DNA of 64,000 nucleotides from JAYPHU01 sp038127535. GTDB lineage: Bacteria; Pseudomonadota; Alphaproteobacteria; Rhodospirillales; UBA2165. A program made the translations under genes and the position numbers. Shown in pieces: positions 1-8,473 of this stretch. Numbering within the stretch: position 1 is the first letter of the stretch; each line of letters begins with the position of its first letter. The stretch is taken from NCBI GenBank assembly GCA_038127535.1, contig JAYPHU010000013.1, positions 1-64,000 of the forward strand, in the 5' to 3' direction. The notes below the pieces were generated by a model. It was not told the DNA's origin, made no database searches, and saw only the letters and a list, made by a program, of their open reading frames with translations.

Positions 1-29
1 AAAAACTACGAGTCCTGAGGCTGCACGCC

Positions 30-971
30 TCAAAGTACCTCCTGCTGACCACTCACATATTGTTTTCGACGCGAGGCCGATGGACGCAGGCGCGCTTCCC
101 GAAACGCGATATAGGATGTGCCCGAGATAATCAGGATACCGCCGATCCAAGTGAAAACATCGGGAATCTCGGCAAAGAAGAGGAAGCCGAGTAAAGCCCC
201 CCAGACAAGACGCAAAAAGTTGACCGGCTCCAAGGCGCTGACATCCAGAAGGCGCACCCCACGGATCAAGGTGATGTGCGCCAGCATTAAGAGGAGACCG
301 ATTAGCATAAGCCACAGGTAATCCGTCGTCTCCGGCGAACTCCAGACGAAGACCGCGCCCACAAACGATACTGGGACCATGAACAGCATCAGGTAAAAAA
401 CGCAGGTCGCTGCGCTATCCCGCCGAGAGACTGATTTACCGAGAATGCGTTGGCCGGCGCTTCCCAACACGGTCAACATAACCATCCCAACGCCGAGACC
501 AATATGCTCAAAACCGGGCCGGACAATAACCAAAGCGCCGAAGAGTCCAACCCCCAGTGCAGACCAGCGGCGGAGCCCCATGCGTTCACCCAAAAACAGG
601 ACGGCGCCGAGGCTGGCGCAGAGCGGCGAGAGCAGGTTGAGCGCCGTGGCGTCAGCCAATGGCAAGAGCGTTAACGCTAAAAACCAAGACGACAAGGAAA
701 CGCTATTAGAGATTGATCGGTAAAAATGGAGTTTGACGACGTCGGATTGCGGCAGCCAGCGTCCATGACGCAGGATGATTGGCCAAAGAAATAGGAAGCC
801 AAACAAGATCGCAAAAAAGGTTATCTCCAGTGCATGGATACGGCTGGACAACTGGCGGGCAAATACCGACATAAATGTGGAAATCGCAATGGACGCAGAA
901 ACCCAGAGAACCGCGGCCACAGCATTATTCTTGACGATGACTCGCCCCTCCGAGCTGTATACGCACTGCAC
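30..971 (-). CDS. EamA/DMT-family exporter
   Basis: 313 aa, about ten hydrophobic segments in two repeats of five, the usual EamA (drug/metabolite transporter) architecture and length. The protein would sit in the inner membrane and export small metabolites; the substrate cannot be read from sequence. The second repeat ends in a basic tail (about residues 292-313). The chosen start is a GTG at 971; a GGAGGGG lies inside the reading frame about 20 nt downstream, so a slightly later start is possible. It follows the glycan/KDO operon on the same strand after about 90 bases and may or may not be cotranscribed. Confidence 0.85.
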   Translation of the reverse strand: MQCVYSSEGRVIVKNNAVAAVLWVSASIAISTFMSVFARQLSSRIHALEITFFAILFGFLFLWPIILRHGRWLPQSDVVKLHFYRSISNSVSLSSWFLALTLLPLADATALNLLSPLCASLGAVLFLGERMGLRRWSALGVGLFGALVIVRPGFEHIGLGVGMVMLTVLGSAGQRILGKSVSRRDSAATCVFYLMLFMVPVSFVGAVFVWSSPETTDYLWLMLIGLLLMLAHITLIRGVRLLDVSALEPVNFLRLVWGALLGFLFFAEIPDVFTWIGGILIISGTSYIAFREARLRPSASRRKQYVSGQQEVL

Positions 972-1057
972 TTAAGCTATCGTAGCGCCTAGCCCGGTAC
1001 AAAGATATAGCGGGAACAGTGGATGGCTCTGACGCACCAGCTTTCTTTCGCCGTGAC

Positions 1058-2758
1058 TTAGCCCCCACCCAGCGCCAGCCAGACGGCGAGTTCTTCCGCG
1101 ACCCGGTCAAACACCGGACCCCAAACGCCGGCGGTTTCCTGGCGGAACACCCGGAGGTAGGGATGCCAATCGTGTTCCTCCCCCGAAACGCCGAAGCGCC
1201 ATTCGGGCAAGGTGTTAAGCATGGTCCAGGTAGGTATGCCTTGGGAGCCTGACACCTGGATTGTCGAATTATCAATAGAGATAACGAGATCACATGCGGC
1301 AACCTGCGCAAACCAATCCTCCGCGCTAGCGAACGGATCAACATCCGGATCATGATGCACGGTCAAGTCCAGACGGTCCTGCACGCCGGTCAGATCGTCC
1401 GCCACCTCTCCATATTGCAGGGAGACAAAGATGCATGGTCCTTGCTTGAACAGCTTATCCCACAGATTTAAGGGGGCACTCCGCTCTTGTCCGGCCGTGG
1501 GATTGCCGCTCCGCCAGCAGACACCGATAACCGGGCCGGCGCCCAAGTCCTGGTACTTTGCTCGCAACCGGGCGGTTAGTTCGGGATCGGCCGAGAGATA
1601 GCGCCCTTCTATATTGGCGAAGTCATCGCGGCTCTTGCGCAAATAAGTGCAGAGCGATGCGAGCGGCACCTGAAAATCCGGCTGTACCGACTCGATACTG
1701 GGGTCCGGCGGGTCTTGGCGCGCCACGACGTCAGCATTTTCGAATGACCGCTGAAAGACAGGCACCAATCGCTCGTCGCACTCAATCACCAAGCCCGCGC
1801 CCGCCGCTATTAAGTCGGGAATGGGATTGGCGAACATGATTTCGTCGCCGATCCCTTGCTCACTCCAGATCAAAAGCGTCTTTCCAGCGAGTTCCTCGCC
1901 TTGCCACAGCGGATAGTCGAAGTGCCGCCAGGTGGAGGGAAATTCCCGGCATTTCCATCGCCACTCATTTTCCTGCCAGCCATCTTCGTAGTTGCCCTGT
2001 ATCAGGAGCACGCGGCTCAGGTTGAAATGCGCCTCGGGAAAGTCAGGGTCGATGGCCACCGCCTGGCGCAGGATCATCTCGGCGCGAAGGTAATCGCCCT
2101 TGGCTGAATAGGCGAGACCCAGATTGTTGTAGGCCTGGATATTGGCGTGATCCAACAGGATCGCCTCGTCAAAATAGGTCACCGCGTCATCGACCCGACC
2201 CGCCGCCATCAGCGCGCTGCCGAAATTGATGATCGCCGGCACATTTTCTCGGTCGAGACGAAGCGCCTGTTCGAAACTGTCGATCGCGTCATCCGGCCGG
2301 TTGAGCCCCAGCAGGGCCTGTCCCTGCACGTCGTACGCATGGGCGGAACCGCTGTCCAGGTTGATCGCCTTGTGCGCCGCCGCCAGCGCCTCGTGGAACC
2401 GGCCCGCCTGCGACAGAACGAAGGCCATCTGCGCCAGGACTTCCTGCTCGCGAGGCAGCACGCGGGTCACATACTGCAGCGCCGCCAGCGCATCATCGAA
2501 TTGGCCGGCCTCCGACGCCATCTTGGCGCAGGCCGAGGCGGCGCGCACCAAATTCCGCGCAATGTCATCCCGGTCCGGATCAATGGCGAGCGCGCCTAAA
2601 AATGCTTCCGCCGCTTCTTCGGTGCGGCCTTGCTGCAACAGGATAATGCCCAGACTGTTGATCACGTCCAGATTGCCGGGCTGCGCGGCGATAACCTTAT
2701 GCGCAAGCAGTTCTGCCTCAATCAACTCGGTGTTGTCAGGGGCGGCGGGCTCGTTCAT
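1058..2758 (-). CDS. TPR protein with C-terminal GT-B-like (heptosyltransferase-like) domain
   Basis: 566 aa. Residues about 1-260 are tetratricopeptide repeats (recurring patterns such as AYNNLGLAYSAKGDY). Residues about 285-560 resemble the GT9/heptosyltransferase-like half found in many alphaproteobacterial TPR proteins of flagellin- or surface-glycan clusters: LLIWSEQGIGDEI near residue 290 and a late CDLVISIDNSTIQVSGS motif typical of the nucleotide-sugar-binding half of a GT-B fold. It is the last gene of the minus-strand KDO operon, 46 bases after a radical SAM gene. Inferred role: glycosyl transfer or scaffolding in assembly of a KDO-containing or related surface glycan. The acceptor is unknown. 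Confidence 0.8.
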   Translation of the reverse strand: MNEPAAPDNTELIEAELLAHKVIAAQPGNLDVINSLGIILLQQGRTEEAAEAFLGALAIDPDRDDIARNLVRAASACAKMASEAGQFDDALAALQYVTRVLPREQEVLAQMAFVLSQAGRFHEALAAAHKAINLDSGSAHAYDVQGQALLGLNRPDDAIDSFEQALRLDRENVPAIINFGSALMAAGRVDDAVTYFDEAILLDHANIQAYNNLGLAYSAKGDYLRAEMILRQAVAIDPDFPEAHFNLSRVLLIQGNYEDGWQENEWRWKCREFPSTWRHFDYPLWQGEELAGKTLLIWSEQGIGDEIMFANPIPDLIAAGAGLVIECDERLVPVFQRSFENADVVARQDPPDPSIESVQPDFQVPLASLCTYLRKSRDDFANIEGRYLSADPELTARLRAKYQDLGAGPVIGVCWRSGNPTAGQERSAPLNLWDKLFKQGPCIFVSLQYGEVADDLTGVQDRLDLTVHHDPDVDPFASAEDWFAQVAACDLVISIDNSTIQVSGSQGIPTWTMLNTLPEWRFGVSGEEHDWHPYLRVFRQETAGVWGPVFDRVAEELAVWLALGGG

Positions 2759-2804
2759 AGGCAGAGAATAGAAGGTTCGGGCCCGGTTTGACTAGTCGGC
2801 AGGC

Positions 2805-3800
2805 CTATTCGGCGGCGAAGCTGCGATGGTCCAGGCCACCGACGATTTTGGATTCCCCGTACGCCCGGCCTGGAATATTGCTCCACACCAGAGACTCCGG
2901 CAGGTCATAGAGCTGGTCACAGTCCTTGCAGTAGGAAATGTCGTCGAACCGCCCTTCCCTATGGGCAGCGCGGAGTTCCTCGTACGCCTCCCCGCCGACA
3001 ACGTCGGCGATGGACTGATCATACAGGTGCCCCAACACGGCCTCGGAATCTTTCCCAAGCACCATGCAGCACGCGACCACCGCACCATTGTGGCCGTCCA
3101 AACCGCCGGCGCGGACCTGAAGCAATTCAGAGAACGGCCGCCCGCAGGACCGTTTTTCCGGCGCGCGGGTCATGTTTCGGCGGTCATAGGGCGAATCAAA
3201 TTCTCCCGACCAATTGTGCATCAGCCACACTTCGGCAAACGCGCCGGTGTAGTCGATCCAGTTCGATTGATACGCCGCGAGCTCTTCCGCCTGGCGATCC
3301 ATATCGGTGATCAGGTGGTGGAGATGAATTTCCGTGCCGCCGCCCATCTCTTCGTTCAGCTCCCGGAAGCGGCGGAAATTGTCGCGGACCTGCTCGAACG
3401 CATCCACGCTCATCCAGCGATGATAGCTTTCCCGGTCGCAACCGATGGCCGAAACCCGAAGCACGTCCAGCCCAGACTCGATCAGCTTGCGGGAGAGTTT
3501 CTCGTCCAGCCGGTAGCCGTTGGTAAAAGAAATGCACTTCAGCCCGCGTTCCTTAATCGCGCGCACCGCGTCGGGCATATCCGCGTTCAACGTTGGCTCC
3601 CCTGAGCCGTGGAGGGAGACCGACTCCACGCCGTACTGCACCGCATCATCCAATATCTTATCCAGCAACGGGCCAGGCAGCTTTTTCAGGAAGTCCTTTT
3701 CCCTGCCCTCGGCCTGGGGACACATTTCGCACTTGAAATTGCAGCCGCCGTTCAGCTCCAGATCAAGCTGCTTGATGCGTATGGGATCGGGTACCGGCAT
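2805..3800 (-). CDS. Radical SAM/SPASM-domain enzyme
   Basis: 331 aa. The N-terminal radical SAM core carries a CxxxCxxC cluster motif (GCNFKCEMCP, residues about 19-28) and a GSGEPTLN motif that fits SAM binding. The C-terminal third has further cysteines (CGRPF, ACCMV, YCKDC) typical of a SPASM domain with auxiliary iron-sulfur clusters. The start is 9 bases downstream of kdsC, so it is part of the KDO operon. SPASM enzymes of this kind act on peptides, proteins or small molecules; several sit in glycan loci. The substrate is unknown. The intact CxxxCxxC argues for an active enzyme. Confidence 0.82.
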   Translation of the reverse strand: MPVPDPIRIKQLDLELNGGCNFKCEMCPQAEGREKDFLKKLPGPLLDKILDDAVQYGVESVSLHGSGEPTLNADMPDAVRAIKERGLKCISFTNGYRLDEKLSRKLIESGLDVLRVSAIGCDRESYHRWMSVDAFEQVRDNFRRFRELNEEMGGGTEIHLHHLITDMDRQAEELAAYQSNWIDYTGAFAEVWLMHNWSGEFDSPYDRRNMTRAPEKRSCGRPFSELLQVRAGGLDGHNGAVVACCMVLGKDSEAVLGHLYDQSIADVVGGEAYEELRAAHREGRFDDISYCKDCDQLYDLPESLVWSNIPGRAYGESKIVGGLDHRSFAAE

Positions 3801-3809
3801 CTCTGATCC

Positions 3810-4331
3810 TCAACCGCCCCGCTTACCGGCGGTGATCATATCGCAGATTTCCCGGACCGCGCCGTCTCCTCCGTTTTTCTCGGTGATGTAGATCGCGGCG
3901 TCCTGTGCGGCGGCCATGGCGTCGTTGACGCTCATCGGGCAGCCGACGACTTCCAGCACGGGGATATCATTCACATCATCGCCCACGTGAGCCACTTGTT
4001 CCAAATCAATGCCCATCTGATCGCAGAGGGAGACCAGAGTGCCCAGCTTGTCCTGCGCGTCCAGATAGATGTGATCTACCCCCAGCGCGTTGCCCCGATG
4101 GCCGATGGAAGGCGTCGAGCTCGCGGTGATGATGGCCAGGGCCACGCCGGCGCTTTGGGCCAGCTTCATGCCCATGCCGTCTTTGACGTTGAACTTGCGG
4201 AGTTCATCGCCGGAGTCGGTGAAATAAATCCCGCCGTCCGTCAGCACCCCGTCCGTATCCAGGGACAATAGCTTGATGCCGGCTAGCCGTTGGGTCATCT
4301 CCGCCTTAGACAGTTTCTGCACCGCCATCAT
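3810..4331 (-). CDS. kdsC: 3-deoxy-D-manno-octulosonate 8-phosphate phosphatase (KdsC, HAD family)
   Basis: 173 aa, the normal length of a cap-less tetrameric KdsC. HAD motif I is LDTDGVLTDGG (residues about 24-34), motif II the ITASS segment, motif IV GDDVNDIPVL (about 116-125). It hydrolyses KDO 8-phosphate to KDO in the cytoplasm, between KdsA and KdsB in CMP-KDO synthesis. Its ATG overlaps the kdsB stop by 4 bases (ATGA-type coupling), and the radical SAM gene follows 9 bases later, so translation is coupled in the operon. A related phosphatase for another sugar acid is possible, but kdsA and kdsB in the same operon make KdsC by far the best call. Confidence 0.92.
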   Translation of the reverse strand: MMAVQKLSKAEMTQRLAGIKLLSLDTDGVLTDGGIYFTDSGDELRKFNVKDGMGMKLAQSAGVALAIITASSTPSIGHRGNALGVDHIYLDAQDKLGTLVSLCDQMGIDLEQVAHVGDDVNDIPVLEVVGCPMSVNDAMAAAQDAAIYITEKNGGDGAVREICDMITAGKRGG

Positions 4332-5059
4332 CCCTGCTCCTTCAAAATGGCTTCGACCCGGGCCGCATCCTCGGGCGTATCAACCCCGATGGAGCCCGGC
4401 GGCACCGGCACGCAGGCGATGCCTTCCCCATACTCCAGAAACCGCAAAATTTCGATGCTCTCCGCCTTCTCCACCGGACCCTGCTCCCACGCGGCGAACT
4501 TCGCCAGCGCCGCGCCGGTAAAGGCATAGAGCCCCACATGAACCGTCCGGGTCATGGGCTCACCCTGCGGGTAGGGCACCGGCAGCCGGGAAAAGGTTAT
4601 CACCGTGCCGTCCAGTGCAGGCACTAGGTGCACCACGGACGGATCGTCTAATTGGTCGTCGGAGGCTTTCTCGATATAGCCGGTGGCGATTTCGATGCCG
4701 CGCTCGCGGGCGTCCAGCAGACACCGGGTCACCGCCTCTATGCTTTCCGGTTCGATCAGCGGCTCATCGCCCTGCACATTGACGTAAATTTCGGCGTCCA
4801 TCTTGGAGGCGACCTCCGCCATGCGGTCGGAGCCGGTCGGGTGATCGTTGCGGGTCATGATCGCGTTGATCCCCTCGCCCGCGCAGAAATCCATGATGCG
4901 GTTATCGTCGGTGGCGACGACGACCTCGTCGACAGATGGAGTTTCCATTACCCGATCCCACACGCGCGCGACCATTTCCCGGCCATTAAGCTTCACCAGG
5001 CTTTTACCGGGGAACCGGGTGGAGGCCCAGCGGGCCGGTATGATCGCTAGGACAGTCAT
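4328..5059 (-). CDS. kdsB: CMP-KDO synthetase (3-deoxy-manno-octulosonate cytidylyltransferase)
   Basis: 243 aa, family-typical length. The N-terminal nucleotide-binding motif IIPARWASTRFPGKSL (residues about 6-21) and the internal NVQGDEPLI motif are diagnostic of KdsB. It activates KDO with CTP to CMP-KDO, the donor for lipid A inner core or capsule. The gene lies 10 bases after the CBS-domain gene and overlaps kdsC by 4 bases. Being in a locus with a TPR/GT-like protein and a radical SAM enzyme, this may be a capsule- or glycan-specific set rather than the core LPS copy; that is inference. Confidence 0.94.
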   Translation of the reverse strand: MTVLAIIPARWASTRFPGKSLVKLNGREMVARVWDRVMETPSVDEVVVATDDNRIMDFCAGEGINAIMTRNDHPTGSDRMAEVASKMDAEIYVNVQGDEPLIEPESIEAVTRCLLDARERGIEIATGYIEKASDDQLDDPSVVHLVPALDGTVITFSRLPVPYPQGEPMTRTVHVGLYAFTGAALAKFAAWEQGPVEKAESIEILRFLEYGEGIACVPVPPGSIGVDTPEDAARVEAILKEQG

Positions 5060-5069
5060 ATTTTTATAA

Positions 5070-5486
5070 TCACGAGTGTAGCAGCGCGTTCAGCGCCGGA
5101 TGAAGGTGAATCACGCCCAGCAGCTGGCCATCGCCGTCCACCACGGGCAGATCAAAAATCTCCCGCTCTTGCAGCATGTCCAAGGCGTCTTGGAGCGCGA
5201 GATCGGGGCCGACGGTGGTGAACTCAGTCCGCGCGTGGTCGATAATATCGTCCGCAAATAACGCCGACAGCGGCTTTTGCGAGCGCAGCAACAGCCGGCG
5301 CAAATCGCCGTCGGTAAAGATCGCCACCAGCTTGCCGGCCTCGTCGGTCACGCAGGCAAGACCAAGGCGCTTGGCGGTCATCATCTCGAGTGCTTCCTTC
5401 ATCAGGGTTTTGGCCGGCATTGCCGGAATTTCCGACGGCGGCAGCAGTATGTCCTGAACGGTGCGGTTAGTCGTCGAGGTGGACAC
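5070..5486 (-). CDS. Stand-alone CBS-pair protein resembling the C-terminal half of KdsD
   Basis: About 138 aa from a GTG at 5486, which has a strong GGGGAGAGG ribosome site just upstream. The open frame extends further upstream, but that part only shadows kdsA in another frame, so the GTG start is preferred. It contains two CBS motifs; FTDGDLRRLL and a VIHLH segment near the end match the CBS portion of arabinose-5-phosphate isomerase (KdsD/KpsF/GutQ). The catalytic SIS domain of KdsD is absent. It overlaps the 3' end of kdsA by 20 bases and precedes kdsB by 10. Probable role: a nucleotide-sensing or regulatory subunit acting with a separate SIS protein encoded elsewhere. Function is inferred. 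Confidence 0.75.
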   Translation of the reverse strand: MSTSTTNRTVQDILLPPSEIPAMPAKTLMKEALEMMTAKRLGLACVTDEAGKLVAIFTDGDLRRLLLRSQKPLSALFADDIIDHARTEFTTVGPDLALQDALDMLQEREIFDLPVVDGDGQLLGVIHLHPALNALLHS

Positions 5487-6348
5487 GATCCTCTCCCCAT
5501 TGGGCCAGCAGTTCCAGCCGGGTTGCGTGCATGGCCTTCGCCTGGGCCAGAATATTTTCCAGGTATTGAATATCAAGTTGGGTATTCGCGTCGGACAAGG
5601 CCTCGTCCGGATTTTCATGAACCTCCATAAACAGCGCGTTGACGCCGCAACCCGTCGCCGCCCGCACAAGGTGCGGAATATATTCCCGCTGACCACCGGA
5701 GATATTGCCCATCGATGTCGGTAACTGCACCGAATGGGTGGCGTCGAAACAGACCGGATAGCCGGTCTCCGACATGATCGGGAAATTTCGGTAGTCGTTG
5801 ATCAGCATGTTGTATCCGAAGAACGTGCCCCGGTCGGTCAGCAGGATTTGTTCATTGCCGGTGGATTCGATCTTGCGGACCGAGTTCTTCATGTTCCACG
5901 GACTCATGAACTGGCCCTTCTTGAGATGGATCGGCCGCCCGGTCTCTCCCGCCGCCTTTAGCATATGGGTCTGGCGGCAGAGATAGGCCGGTATCTGCAG
6001 GAAATCGACAACCTTGGCGGTCGGCGCGGCCCAATCGGCATCGGAGAAATCACAGACCACGGGCACCTTATAGGTACTGCGTACCTCGTCCAGGATATCT
6101 AACCCTTCCTCCATGCCGATACCGTGGAAGGAGTTCACCGACGAGCGGCAGTCCTTATCATAGCAGGATTTGTAGACCCAGGGCAGGCCGACGCGTTCGC
6201 AAATCTCGCCGATCCTCTCCGCCATCTCGAGGGCGTGGGGCCGGGATTCAATCGCGCAGGGACCGCCTAAAAAGGCGAGCTGTTCGGCGCCACCGATCTT
6301 GACCTCGGCGACATCGCCGCCACCCACCACAATTATTTTTGTTGTCAT
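5467..6348 (-). CDS. kdsA: 3-deoxy-8-phosphooctulonate synthase (KDO-8-phosphate synthase)
   Basis: 293 aa. FLGGPCAIES near residue 27, the YKSCYDKDCRSS segment and the DATHSVQLP motif near the C-terminus mark the KdsA/DAHP-synthase fold. It condenses phosphoenolpyruvate with arabinose-5-phosphate to KDO-8-phosphate in the cytoplasm. First gene of a minus-strand operon kdsA - CBS protein - kdsB - kdsC - radical SAM - TPR/GT. The ATG at 6348 gives an N-terminus slightly longer than the usual ~280 aa. Confidence 0.94.
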   Translation of the reverse strand: MTTKIIVVGGGDVAEVKIGGAEQLAFLGGPCAIESRPHALEMAERIGEICERVGLPWVYKSCYDKDCRSSVNSFHGIGMEEGLDILDEVRSTYKVPVVCDFSDADWAAPTAKVVDFLQIPAYLCRQTHMLKAAGETGRPIHLKKGQFMSPWNMKNSVRKIESTGNEQILLTDRGTFFGYNMLINDYRNFPIMSETGYPVCFDATHSVQLPTSMGNISGGQREYIPHLVRAATGCGVNALFMEVHENPDEALSDANTQLDIQYLENILAQAKAMHATRLELLAQWGEDRVHLDD

Positions 6349-6412
6349 CCGAAAAGTGTACCTCTGCGGCGGTAAAGAAACACTAAATGAATGGGCTTTC
6401 GTGAGCCCCCGT

Positions 6413-7328
6413 TCACTCCAACAATTCCCAGGTCCCGCCGCTGATTTCCGCCATCCGGAAGGAGTCGATCCGGAGACCCATATAGTCAGTCGGGGACATC
6501 TTCACCGGACCGCTGGTGCTGATCAGATCGCGGCTGTTTTCGATCATGTTGCGCACGTCTTCCGGTTTCACACTGCGCCCACGGCGCAGCGCGGCGATCA
6601 CCAATTGCACGGCGTCGTGGATATAGCCGGCATAGATGGACGGCTGCACCCCCCAGCGCTTGGCGTAGAACTGTCGGAAGGAGGCTAGCACCGGAGGGGC
6701 CGGATCATTGTCCTCCAGCTTGCTGAACAGGATCAACGGCGCGACCGGCAGCCGCACGCCTTCTGCCGCCTCGGCGGCTAGATCAAGATAGTCTTGCGTC
6801 GCCGCGCCAAGGGACTGATAGAGGGGCTGGGTTATCGAAGGTGCGTTTGAGCCCCAGGAAGTACCGCCGGGTGCGTGATTTGTAGACTTGGTCCTCGACC
6901 ACCTCCAAGCCAAAAGGTTCGGCGAGTGCGATACAGTGATAGCGCATGGCCCGGCCGAATCCGCTGTCGCCGGACAGCACCGCGAACTTCCGTAAACTCC
7001 GCTGCTGCAGGTCCTGCAAAATCCTGGCGCAGGCCATTCGACCGGTGGGCGTGGTCTTGAACACCCATTATTTGACCGAATCAATGATCGCCGCGGACTC
7101 GGCCAGGGAAATGAACGGAACGCCGGCCCGCTCCACAATCGGCTGGATCGCCATGGTCACCCCGGTGGTGGAGCCGATCCGGCAGGGTTCCGCCGCCCGC
7201 GTTTCGCCGTCCAGCAACAGCGCCCGACCGACGGCAAGCGCCGGGCCTGTTTTTAGAACAACTTTGAGAGCGATCTGGATCATCTTGGTGGAGAAAATGA
7301 TTCCACGAGTGCAAAGCCTGGGCAACAT
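6413..7328 (-). pseudogene. Degraded Liv-type ABC transporter substrate-binding protein
   Basis: Translating the minus strand gives pieces of a Peripl_BP_6 (LivK-like) protein. One frame from 7328 reads GSTTGVTMAIQPIVERAGVP, then hits an in-frame TAA at about 7068, and continues in the same frame with WVFKTTPTGRMACARILQDL. After about residue 140 the homology moves to another frame (PLYQSLGAATQDYL, then AAEGVRLPVAPLILF) down to 6413, with roughly 30 residues missing at the jump. No signal peptide or first ~60 residues remain. So the gene has lost its 5' end, gained a nonsense codon and carries an internal deletion/frameshift. It follows the Rrf2 gene by 4 bases and was probably once a transporter part for the neighbouring aromatic cluster. 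Confidence 0.85.
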
Positions 7329-7332
7329 ATGA

Positions 7333-7788
7333 TTAGGCGGACACGAGTGAATTCTCCGCGAGGGCTTGCTTGGCGTCCCGCTCCTTCCGCCATTCCATGG
7401 TTTTCAAGAGCGTTTCAATGGTGATCGAGCCATAGGTCGCGGTGGCAATATCGTCGATTTCCTGCTGCACCAGGGCCAAAGCCTCGCCGATATCGGTCTC
7501 GCCGTCCCGGTCGCGGGTCCGGCCCTCGCCCCCGATATCTTCAAAGATGGTGATCACGTCCAACAGGGTCGTCCGCCGCGCATTGCCGGAAAATGTATAG
7601 CCGCCGCCTGCCCCCCGGACCGAATCAACCAACCCGGCCCGGCCCAAATCGCGCATGACCTTGGCCAGATGGTTCGACGAAATGCCGTATTTTTCCGCGA
7701 TGTCCGTCGCCGACAATTGGCACGCTGGATCACGGGCCAGTTCCAGGACCGCGTAGAGGCCGAACATGGTGGCTTTTTGCAATTTCAT
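7333..7788 (-). CDS. Rrf2-family transcriptional regulator lacking Fe-S cysteines
   Basis: 151 aa. The N-terminal winged helix (residues about 1-75) has the Rrf2 pattern: MKLQKATMFGLYAVLELA, a recognition helix with ISSNHLAKVMRDL, and the wing VRGAGGGYTFSG. Rrf2 proteins such as IscR and NsrR bind an Fe-S cluster with three cysteines near residues 90-110; here that stretch (EGRTRDRDGETD) has none, and the only cysteine is near residue 23. It could therefore be a cluster-free Rrf2 protein sensing a ligand directly. It lies 11 bases after the GNAT gene, divergent from boxC, and is the natural candidate to control the boxC promoter dyad at 8341-8368 (inference). Confidence 0.88.
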   Translation of the reverse strand: MKLQKATMFGLYAVLELARDPACQLSATDIAEKYGISSNHLAKVMRDLGRAGLVDSVRGAGGGYTFSGNARRTTLLDVITIFEDIGGEGRTRDRDGETDIGEALALVQQEIDDIATATYGSITIETLLKTMEWRKERDAKQALAENSLVSA

Positions 7789-7798
7789 CCCGCGCCCC

Positions 7799-8266
7799 TC
7801 AATCGATCGGCCGTTCCAGCTCGATAAACGGGCCGGCCATCATCCCTTGGGCGCGGAAGAAGGACATGTTGAGCTTATCGTTCCGGGCGATCATGGTGCG
7901 GACTGTGTCGACCCCATCGGCCTTCAAGCATTCGCAAATCTCTTGATACAGCAGTTCGCCGACACCCCTGCCCTGGACTTCCGGACTAACCAGAATGGTG
8001 AGGATCCACCCGCAGGGTTGGGAGCCGAATTCCCACGCCCGCATTTCGCCGACGATGAAGCCAGCGAAGTCGCCCGCCTCGGACTCGGCAATCAGGAAAT
8101 ACCGGCCCTCTTTGCCGACAAAGCGGTCAAAAGTCTCCATCCAGTAGGCAGCCTTCTCCAGACCGGTGATTCTGGCGTCCAAAGCGATGACTTTAAGCAA
8201 ATCACCCTCGGCCGCTGGTCTGATGGCGGCGTCAAGGGCCGGTTCGGGCTGTAAATTTTGATCCAT
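7799..8266 (-). CDS. GNAT-family N-acetyltransferase
   Basis: 155 aa. Single GNAT domain with the acetyl-CoA-binding motif VSPEVQGRGVGELLYQEI (residues about 92-109, the R/QxxGxG/A loop) and a preceding strand WILTILV. It is the first gene of a minus-strand group (GNAT, Rrf2, SBP remnant) divergent from boxC. The acceptor is unknown; detoxification of a CoA-pathway intermediate or modification of a ligase by lysine acetylation, as known for other aromatic acyl-CoA ligases, is possible but only inference. ATG start at 8266. Confidence 0.83.
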   Translation of the reverse strand: MDQNLQPEPALDAAIRPAAEGDLLKVIALDARITGLEKAAYWMETFDRFVGKEGRYFLIAESEAGDFAGFIVGEMRAWEFGSQPCGWILTILVSPEVQGRGVGELLYQEICECLKADGVDTVRTMIARNDKLNMSFFRAQGMMAGPFIELERPID

Positions 8267-8311
8267 AAATCAAACAGTTATCAAAAAATTATCAGGTTCT
8301 TCTGAATAACG

Positions 8312-8340
8312 TTGACATCATGGGATGGTTCGGCAATTAT
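8312..8340 (+). promoter_or_regulatory. Probable sigma-70 promoter of boxC
   Basis: TTGACA at 8312-8317, a 17-base spacer, then AATTAT at 8335-8340 (4 of 6 to the -10 consensus). It lies in the divergent GNAT/boxC intergenic region about 130 bases before the boxC ATG. The predicted start point falls inside the dyad at 8341-8368. Confidence 0.6.
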
Positions 8341-8368
8341 GTAAATAGGTATTTTAATACCGAATTAC
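8341..8368. promoter_or_regulatory. 28-base dyad, candidate operator of the box operon
   Basis: Two 13-base half sites around a central TT: left GTAAATAGGTATT, right AATACCGAATTAC. Inverted, they match at 11 of 13 positions. The dyad begins directly after the predicted -10 box and covers the expected transcription start, a placement typical of repressor control. The divergently encoded Rrf2 regulator is the obvious candidate binder. Confidence 0.55.
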
Positions 8369-8473
8369 AGTTTAACCGAATTTGGACGGAATCTCTGGTG
8401 AGACGTGTTACCATCGGAAATAAGCGCCAAACTCGAAGTTGGCGCAGGAAAAACAGTAGGGAAGACAGGCAGG

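Noticed and set aside
5487..5696. Upstream extension of the CBS-protein frame
   Set aside because: It is only a shadow of kdsA; a GTG with a strong ribosome site at 5486 explains the gene.
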